Shown here piece by piece: positions 26,063 through 30,748 of a stretch of 30,748 nucleotides of DNA. The notes under the pieces are model-generated. The model saw nothing but the letters and a program-made list of their open reading frames with translations, searched no databases and had not been told where the DNA came from. Source of the stretch: Coriobacteriaceae bacterium (GTDB lineage: Bacteria > Actinomycetota > Coriobacteriia > Coriobacteriales > Eggerthellaceae); NCBI GenBank assembly GCA_004555335.1, contig SFII01000004.1, forward strand, positions 1 to 30,748, given 5' to 3'. Made by a program: the position numbers and the translations under genes. Position 1 is the stretch's first letter, and each line of letters starts with the position of its first letter.

Positions 26063-26761
26063 CTAGGCATCGCGCGGCCTTCTGTAGCAAACGGTCCCGG
26101 ATTCCCGGATCAGGCAGTAGTCACGGCACGCGCAATGCACGCACCCCAGCCGCGCCTGGCCGGGAACGTCCCCGAACAGGCCCACAACGGCGGTCATCGA
26201 CTTGCTTGGAACAAGAAAACCCGCAGGCGTGACGTATATCCCCAGATGCTTATCCGCCCCCAGCACCCTGACGAAATCCGCCTGGATGTCCAGGGAGAAA
26301 TCACCGAATCCGGGGCAATAGCGCTCCTTCGCGAACAATCCACGCTCGCGCGCATACGCCACCACCTGGGCTTCCAGCTTGTCGGCTCCGCATTCCACCA
26401 GGTCGGAGCAGACGCACGAGTACACGGCCTCGTCGGTAAGGCTCGATGCCGCAAGGCTGCGCAGGCGCCTTTCGCTCACAAGGCCCAAGGTGACCGCCAT
26501 GAGCGCGCAATGCGAGGCGCCGCGCATGTATTCAACGATGCTTTCCCCTCGGAAGACAAGCGTGGTACCGCCGAGCACCACCGCAGGCCCATCGTCGTAT
26601 TCTTCGACGGAGACGGGATACACGGCGTACATCCCATGCGGCTTCTGCTCGCCCAGGCAATCCTCGATTACCCGGTCGATACGGGATTTGAGGGGCTCTT
26701 GCAGGGTGTGCCCGGAAAAACCCAAATAACGGAGGATCTCCGCTCTTTTGGCGTCATCCAT
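26063..26761 (-). CDS. Stand-alone methionine synthase activation (AdoMet-binding) domain protein
   Basis: The 232-residue protein resembles the reactivation domain normally fused to the end of MetH. It has the AdoMet-binding motif RYCPGFGDFSLDIQ at about 147-160 and GIYVTPAGFLVPSKSMTAVVG at about 174-194. It ends with a cysteine group (C207, C210, C212, C216) that could bind a metal. Such proteins reductively remethylate cob(II)alamin in inactive MetH using AdoMet and an electron donor. The neighbouring metH lacks exactly this domain, so the two probably act together. It starts 9 nt after the metF stop with only a weak ribosome binding site, which suggests coupling. It could also serve the corrinoid protein encoded at the right edge. 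Confidence 0.87.
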   Translation of the reverse strand: MDDAKRAEILRYLGFSGHTLQEPLKSRIDRVIEDCLGEQKPHGMYAVYPVSVEEYDDGPAVVLGGTTLVFRGESIVEYMRGASHCALMAVTLGLVSERRLRSLAASSLTDEAVYSCVCSDLVECGADKLEAQVVAYARERGLFAKERYCPGFGDFSLDIQADFVRVLGADKHLGIYVTPAGFLVPSKSMTAVVGLFGDVPGQARLGCVHCACRDYCLIRESGTVCYRRPRDA

Positions 26762-26770
26762 CGCTCGGGC

Positions 26771-27619
26771 CTATTTACGCAGGACGCCCATCGCCGCAGC
26801 CGCGATATCCTGCGAATTCATCGTGTAGACATGCAGGCCATCCGCCCCGTTTCGCTTCAGGTCTTCCAACTGGGCGCAGGCGTACTCGATACCCGCCTGG
26901 CGAAGGGCCGCGGGATCGTCCTCATACCTGGCAAGCAGCTTGATGATGGGCGAAGGCAGCGATGCCCCGCACATGAAGATCATCCTGGAAACCTGCGCCT
27001 TTCCCAGGAAGGGCATGATGCCGCAGGTGATGGGGATGGTGATGCCCGCCTTTTCGGCTGCATCCCTGAAACGGTAGAAGCATTCGTTCTCGAAGAACAG
27101 CTGGGTCACGAAAAACGATGCGCCCGCATCCTGCTTCTGCTTCAGATGGACCAGGCTCTCCTGAAAATCCATGCAATCGATATGGCCTTCTGGGTACGCC
27201 GCCGCGCCAACGCAGAAGCCCCCGTCCACCAAGGCGGGGATGATATCCTTCGCGAAAGAGTAATCCCCCGGCTCGACGCCCGGCACGATGTCGCCGCGCA
27301 GGGCGAGGACGTTCTCGATTCCCGCAGCGCGCATCTGCTCGGCCTTCTGGGCCAAACCCTGGGCGGTCAAGCCCTGGCAAGTTAGATGAGCAACCGAGGG
27401 AACAGAGAAATCGCCGCGGATCATCGCGGCGATTTCAGTGGTCTTTCCAGAGTTCCCGCTTCCTCCAGCGGAGCAGGTCACGCTTATAAAGTCGGGGGCG
27501 AGCTCGGAAAAGCCGGTGCACACCTCGCGGGCGACATCCAGGCTGAGCTCCCCCTTCGGAGGGAACATCTCGAATGAGATCGGCTGCTCGCAAGTCTTGA
27601 AAATCTCATCAACCTTCAT
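26771..27619 (-). CDS. metF: Methylenetetrahydrofolate reductase
   Basis: This flavoprotein reduces 5,10-methylene-THF to 5-methyl-THF, the MetH substrate. The 282-residue TIM-barrel protein has the N-terminal ISFEMFPPKG with the catalytic Glu, VTCSAGGSGNSGKT, the LALRGDI motif and QLFFENECFYRF, all typical of MetF. The ATG at 27619 gives a normal N terminus (MKVDEIF). A TTG 21 nt upstream is possible, and neither has a strong ribosome binding site. It lies 39 nt after the small upstream gene and 9 nt before the MetH activation gene. Length is close to E. coli MetF (296). Confidence 0.95.
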   Translation of the reverse strand: MKVDEIFKTCEQPISFEMFPPKGELSLDVAREVCTGFSELAPDFISVTCSAGGSGNSGKTTEIAAMIRGDFSVPSVAHLTCQGLTAQGLAQKAEQMRAAGIENVLALRGDIVPGVEPGDYSFAKDIIPALVDGGFCVGAAAYPEGHIDCMDFQESLVHLKQKQDAGASFFVTQLFFENECFYRFRDAAEKAGITIPITCGIMPFLGKAQVSRMIFMCGASLPSPIIKLLARYEDDPAALRQAGIEYACAQLEDLKRNGADGLHVYTMNSQDIAAAAMGVLRK

Positions 27620-27658
27620 CTGCGAACCAATCCGTTTCAAATCGCTTCTAGGACAGCC

Positions 27659-27952
27659 CTACTTTACAGAAGCGTAGAAGGTTGCCTCGTCGAAAACGTC
27701 CTTGATGCTCTTTCCGTCGATGAAAGGCAGAGCCAGGAAGTCGTTCAGGATGTATACCAGTTCACTGCAGTCGGTGAAATGGCCCTTTTCATTGAGCTGG
27801 TTCACATCCTGGGCGCGCCAGTCATGGTCGTTGACGTCGGTGATGTAATAGGTTGCCTCGCCGACCTGCATGAATACGGAGTGGTTTGCGCGCAGGTAAG
27901 TGTAAAGATCATCAAAGGTGAGTTCCAAAGCCTCTTCTGCCTTGCGTCCCAT
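27659..27952 (-). CDS. Small hypothetical protein leading the metF operon
   Basis: A 97-residue protein with no domain I recognise. It is mixed alpha/beta in look: an N-terminal acidic helix (GRKAEEALELTFDDLYTYL), a short strand region around VFMQVGEATYYITDV, then an acidic helical C-terminal half (ELVYILNDFLALPFIDGKSI). No signal or membrane segment is seen. The ATG at 27952 has GAAAGG 9 nt upstream; a second ATG at 27961 abuts that site and is less likely. Its place as first gene before metF suggests a link to one-carbon metabolism, but no function can be read from the sequence. Confidence 0.75.
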   Translation of the reverse strand: MGRKAEEALELTFDDLYTYLRANHSVFMQVGEATYYITDVNDHDWRAQDVNQLNEKGHFTDCSELVYILNDFLALPFIDGKSIKDVFDEATFYASVK

Positions 27953-28128
27953 GATTATCATCCTTTCAGAACAGATGGATTAAGCCCTTACGGGCAATAG
28001 TCGTTACATAATATCAAGAAAGTTGGATGGCGGGTACGGAAAGCGGGCAATATAGATTTATCCAATAGCTATTAACATTTACTAGTCATGATTATTTTAT
28101 GTTGCACAAGCCATTCACCTAACCCTAC
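27953..28128. other. AT-rich divergent intergenic region
   Basis: This stretch between the metF operon and the riboswitch-led operon is far richer in A+T than the genes around it, for example TTATCCAATAGCTATTAACA near 28060. It should hold the promoter of the metF operon on the minus strand; TATATT and TATTAT-like boxes exist but none has a convincing -35. A GCCC-GTAA-GGGC mini-hairpin lies about 30 nt before the first gene. No gene is seen. Confidence 0.5.
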
Positions 28129-28157
28129 TTGCCTTTGAAAAGCTTTACCCATAGATT
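28129..28157 (+). promoter_or_regulatory. Promoter of the riboswitch-methyltransferase operon
   Basis: TTGCCT (28129-28134), a 17-bp spacer and TAGATT (28152-28157) give a good sigma-A-type promoter, with start expected near 28165, just ahead of the riboswitch. Confidence 0.7.
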
Positions 28158-28180
28158 AGGGGATGTTTCCGAACCGGAAA

Positions 28181-28310
28181 CCGGGCAGGCGCGCATGCAG
28201 GAAACAGGCGAGTGAGCAAGGGAAACTCGGGTTGAACTCCCGGACGAGGGACATCGCTGTGATGGACCGGCATGGAAACGGTCCTCAGTCAGAATGCCTT
28301 GCCTGCTTCA
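28181..28310 (+). promoter_or_regulatory. Cobalamin riboswitch
   Basis: The closing stem pairs GCAGGC (28185-28190) with GCCTGC (28301-28306). Inside is the conserved core: AAGGGAAA, CTCGGG-TTGAACT-CCCGG, GACGAGGGAC and CGCTGTGATGG (about 28219-28265), matching the GGGAA ... GGTGAAAATCC ... ACTGT pattern of the B12 element. A hairpin follows (GGACCG ... CGGTCC), then CAGTCAGAATGCC, which fits the usual 3' end. It lies about 20 nt after the start predicted from the promoter and about 170 nt before the first gene. The element is known to bind adenosyl- or methylcobalamin-type ligands. Confidence 0.82.
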
Positions 28311-28428
28311 GAACCGCCATCTTCTCTGTGAACCCCGGAGATCATGACACACCGCATACCCGGACCGCACCCACCGGTGCCGCCCGGCGAAGTCGATGCC
28401 GCATTATCGCGTGCATCGTGTTTGCGTG

Positions 28429-28450
28429 CAGCCGAACAAACCGGCTGTTT
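28429..28450 (+). terminator. Possible riboswitch expression-platform hairpin
   Basis: CAGCCG (28429-28434) and CGGCTG (28442-28447) pair around a 7-nt loop and are followed by TTTCGTCGTGTTC. It lies 31 nt before the next start codon. It could act as a weak terminator or regulate access to the ribosome binding site in response to the upstream riboswitch. Confidence 0.4.
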
Positions 28451-28477
28451 CGTCGTGTTCGTGAAAGGGGATTTGCC

Positions 28478-29344
28478 ATGGCGATCAAGGATTTCCATTG
28501 CTCATACGATAACGCAAGCGGCATCAGCGCCGATGCCGTCGCATCCGCGAATATCGCCTTCCCCGATGTGCATAATGACGCCCGCATGATGGCCGATTTG
28601 GCCAAGGCGCTCAAGGAATACGAGAACGCGCCCTTCTGCACCCTCCCCTTCTGCCACACCATCGAAGCCGAGGCCTTAGGCGGCATCGTGAACCTGGGCG
28701 ACGAGAACGCCGGCCCCCGTTGCGGCGGCTACATCACCCAGTCCATGGCAGAGATCCTGGACCTTCCCGAAATCGACTTCACCAAGGGACGCATCGCGAA
28801 GCTGCTGGAAGCCTGCAGGATCCTTTCCGACGAAGGCGAGCATGTGGTGGTCGAAGTGTGCGGCCCCATCACCGTGATGAACTCGCTTATCGACCCCAAA
28901 TACATCTTCAAGACCATCCGCCGCGATAAGGAAACCGCCAAAGCCGTCTTCGACAAGCTGGGCGAGCAGTCCTTCCGCTTCATGCAGCAGGCGAAGGCCC
29001 ATGGCGCCCAGTTCATCTCCTATGCCGATGTGGTGGGCGGCGTCAATATCGTCGGTCCCAACATGGCCGAAGACATCGTCGACTTCTTCACCTACGACTA
29101 CGTGAAGAAGATCCAGACGCTTTCCGATGACAACTGCATGGTCATGCTCTGCCCGAAGACCACCTTCGCGCTCCTGGGCACCGATAAGGCGGAATTCCGC
29201 AATATGCCGCTCTCTGGGCCCATGCGCTACGGCGAGGCCTGCATCGAGCTTATCGGCAAGGTCAAGCTCGCGGGCATGACCTGCTACAAGAACATCGACT
29301 TCACCATCAATAACGCGACATTCAAAGAAGTCGTCCTGATCTAG
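28478..29344 (+). CDS. Short uroporphyrinogen decarboxylase (UroD)-family protein
   Basis: The 288-residue protein looks like the UroD/MtaA barrel family used in corrinoid methyl transfer, e.g. VVEVCGPITVMNSLIDPKYIF and FISYADVVGGVNIVGP. It is about 50-70 residues shorter than full methylcobamide methyltransferases. The zinc motif HxC ... C of MtaA/MtbA is not visible: Cys residues occur near the end (VMLCPKT and GMTCYKN) but the His is missing. It may be an accessory or regulatory member, or use a different metal site. The ATG has AAAGGGG 7 nt upstream. It is the first gene after the cobalamin riboswitch and precedes a full MtaA/MtbA-type gene. Substrate unknown. Confidence 0.75.
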   Translation: MAIKDFHCSYDNASGISADAVASANIAFPDVHNDARMMADLAKALKEYENAPFCTLPFCHTIEAEALGGIVNLGDENAGPRCGGYITQSMAEILDLPEIDFTKGRIAKLLEACRILSDEGEHVVVEVCGPITVMNSLIDPKYIFKTIRRDKETAKAVFDKLGEQSFRFMQQAKAHGAQFISYADVVGGVNIVGPNMAEDIVDFFTYDYVKKIQTLSDDNCMVMLCPKTTFALLGTDKAEFRNMPLSGPMRYGEACIELIGKVKLAGMTCYKNIDFTINNATFKEVVLI

Positions 29345-29372
29345 AAAAACCCATACCTGCGGGACAGGCAAC

Positions 29373-29425
29373 GGATGCGGCGCATCAACCGCATCCCCCA
29401 AGGAGCGCTTCCACGCGCCCCTTTG
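29373..29425 (+). other. Two hairpins between the UroD-family genes
   Basis: A perfect 8-bp hairpin (29373-29380 with 29389-29396) and a second stem (AAGGAGCGC with GCGCCCCTT, one mismatch, about 29401-29425) lie between the two genes. Only TTTGG follows. They may attenuate transcription or stabilise the mRNA rather than stop it. The rest of the 177-bp gap shows nothing clear. Confidence 0.45.
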
Positions 29426-29521
29426 GTATCCTGCACCCTTTTCCCTGTTTATTGGCGCATCGGCAGAATCGGGGGCTCGCAAAAAGCAGCCGGCCATGCG
29501 CTGGAAAGAAAGGATAGAACA

Positions 29522-30592
29522 ATGCACAAAGACGACCAGATGACACCGCTTGAGCGACTCAACGGCTTTCTGACCGGCGGCGAGATGGACCGCCTGCTCA
29601 CCATGCCGTTCGTCATGTCCATGTCCGGCAAGGCTGCGGGCATGACCCACAAGCAGAAGCGCTCCACCGGCGAGAACGAGGCATTCTGCCAGATCGAAAG
29701 CTACAAGCGCTGGGGTAACGACCTGCTGATCGTTGAATACGGCCTGCACACCTTCGGCATCGAGCTGGGCTCCGTCGTGGCAGACCCCGAGGATGCGGTT
29801 CCCCACATCACCGACTGGGTCCTGAAGGACATCAACGACTGGGAGAACCTGCCCTGGGAGAAGATCGAGCCCGAAAACAGCGAGATCTTCAAGCTGCACC
29901 TGGATGCCGTCCGCCGCTGCATCTCCGAGGTGGGCAACGAGGTTCCCACCGGCCTGCTCGCCGGCATGCCCTTCACCGCCATCGCCAGCATCATGGGCAC
30001 CGAGAAGCTGCTCAAGGCCTGCCGCAAGAACCCCGACGTGGTCAAGGGCATGATGCGCAGGTGCACCGACCTGATGAAGCAGGTCCACAATGCATACATC
30101 AAGGAAGGCGCCATGATGCTGCTCTGCGAGCCCATCGGCTCCGGCTCCATCGTTCCCGCCAAGACCTTCCATGAGTTCATCGAGCCCTACATGACCGAAA
30201 TCGTCGAGAACATCAAGGACCAGGGCGGCATGTGCTGCTACCACATCTGCGGCAACTCCATGCCCATCATCGAGAACATGATCGCAAGCCAGCCCCACAT
30301 GATCAGCGTCGACAACCGCGTCGACCTGGCAGAGGCCAAGGCCAAGGTCGAGCCCTTCATGCCCATCGTCGGCAACGTCGACACCGTAGATGCCATGGTT
30401 CTGGGCACCCCCGCAGAGGTCGAGGCCTCCGTCAAGGAATCCATCCGCAAGGGCTACGACGCACAGCACGGCTACGTCCTGGCAACCGGCTGCGACCTGA
30501 ACGTCAACGTACCCCTGGAGAACATGGACGCCTTCATGGCCGCCGCACGCAAGTACGGCAAGCTGCCCATCGACCCCTCCACCTGGGAATAA
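29522..30592 (+). CDS. MtaA/MtbA-type corrinoid methyltransferase (UroD family)
   Basis: The 356-residue protein has the UroD-fold pattern of methylcobamide:thiol or :THF methyltransferases. The N-terminal MTPLERLNGFLTGGEMDR is typical, and zinc ligands are visible as HIC in CCYHICGN and a later Cys in LATGCDLN, i.e. the H-x-C-x(n)-C set. It would take a methyl group from a methylated corrinoid protein, encoded just downstream, to an acceptor; in acetogen-like anaerobes this is often THF, in methanogens coenzyme M. The acceptor cannot be read from the sequence. The reading frame extends upstream, but the ATG at 29522 has AAAGGA 7 nt upstream. The next gene lies 57 nt after the stop. Confidence 0.88.
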   Translation: MHKDDQMTPLERLNGFLTGGEMDRLLTMPFVMSMSGKAAGMTHKQKRSTGENEAFCQIESYKRWGNDLLIVEYGLHTFGIELGSVVADPEDAVPHITDWVLKDINDWENLPWEKIEPENSEIFKLHLDAVRRCISEVGNEVPTGLLAGMPFTAIASIMGTEKLLKACRKNPDVVKGMMRRCTDLMKQVHNAYIKEGAMMLLCEPIGSGSIVPAKTFHEFIEPYMTEIVENIKDQGGMCCYHICGNSMPIIENMIASQPHMISVDNRVDLAEAKAKVEPFMPIVGNVDTVDAMVLGTPAEVEASVKESIRKGYDAQHGYVLATGCDLNVNVPLENMDAFMAAARKYGKLPIDPSTWE

Positions 30593-30649
30593 GCCGCAAA
30601 CCCGAACGAAGAACGCTTAGTTTTCGAACCTGAAGAAAGGAAACCAGAA

Positions 30650-30748
30650 ATGGCAACCAAGGAAGAACTCATCGCACGCCTGGCCGAATGCGTCCTGGAG
30701 ATGGAGGACGAGGAGGTCGTCGACGTCGCCAACGAGTACATCGAGGCG
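30650..30748 (+). CDS. Corrinoid (B12-binding) protein, N-terminal fragment
   Basis: Only the first 33 codons are present, running in frame off the right edge. MATKEELIARLAECVLEMED followed by EEVVDVANEYIEA resembles the helical cap module that begins MtmC/MtbC/MttC-type corrinoid proteins. The B12-binding DxHxxG motif would lie beyond the edge. AAAGGA lies upstream of the ATG. Position directly after a UroD-family methyltransferase supports the call. Confidence 0.75.
   Translation, partial: MATKEELIARLAECVLEMEDEEVVDVANEYIEA

Overview
The window is GC-rich and densely coded, with short intergenic gaps, many 4-26 nt gene overlaps and GGAGG-type ribosome binding sites. The gene set points to an anaerobic actinobacterium of the class Coriobacteriia, probably Eggerthellales: high-GC Gram-positive housekeeping genes, a stand-alone NAD(P)H-hydrate dehydratase beside acpS and glmS, a MetH without its reactivation domain, and corrinoid-dependent methyltransferases. 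This placement is inferred from gene content; no 16S rRNA gene is present.

Layout. (1) 2-2032, + strand: the end of a VWA-like (DUF2201-type) protein and its MoxR-type AAA+ ATPase, closed by a terminator. (2) 9808 down to 2202, - strand: glmS, acpS, nnrD, ligA, tlyA, then a secreted DNA/RNA non-specific endonuclease. The first five are coupled by overlaps or 9-nt gaps. (3) An EF-G-like paralogue (12089-10026) and a trigger factor that lacks its PPIase domain (13408-12356), each with its own terminator. (4) 13641-14704, + strand: an Mrp/ApbC iron-sulfur carrier ATPase followed by a tiny acidic protein. (5) 19464 down to 14905: a potassium module of two single-domain TrkA proteins, TrkH, a KdpD-like sensor kinase without the KdpD N-terminal domain, and a KdpE-like regulator. 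(6) mazG, and a YkvI-type membrane transporter preceded by about 600 bp of gene-free, repeat-containing DNA. (7) 22597-23458, + strand: tRNA-Ala(GGC) with a clear promoter and terminator, then engB. (8) 27952 down to 23513: a one-carbon/methionine operon of a small unknown protein, metF, a separately encoded MetH reactivation domain, and a short metH. (9) 28129 to the right edge, + strand: a promoter, a cobalamin riboswitch, a short UroD-family protein, an MtaA/MtbA-type methylcobamide methyltransferase and the start of a corrinoid protein.

How parts work together. Regions 8 and 9 both use B12: MetF supplies methyl-THF, MetH moves the methyl group to homocysteine, and the separate activation protein would repair oxidised MetH. 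Region 9 encodes two classical components of an anaerobic methyl-transfer system; the substrate-specific methyltransferase would lie beyond the right edge. Region 5 couples K+ uptake to a K+/turgor-type two-component system.

The points most worth following up are a possible multibranched RNA between mazG and trkA (19547-19676), a cobalamin riboswitch placed before B12-dependent genes, a Glu-to-Gln change at the metal-binding residue of AcpS, the PPIase-less trigger factor, the split MetH, and the repeat-bearing gap upstream of the YkvI gene.
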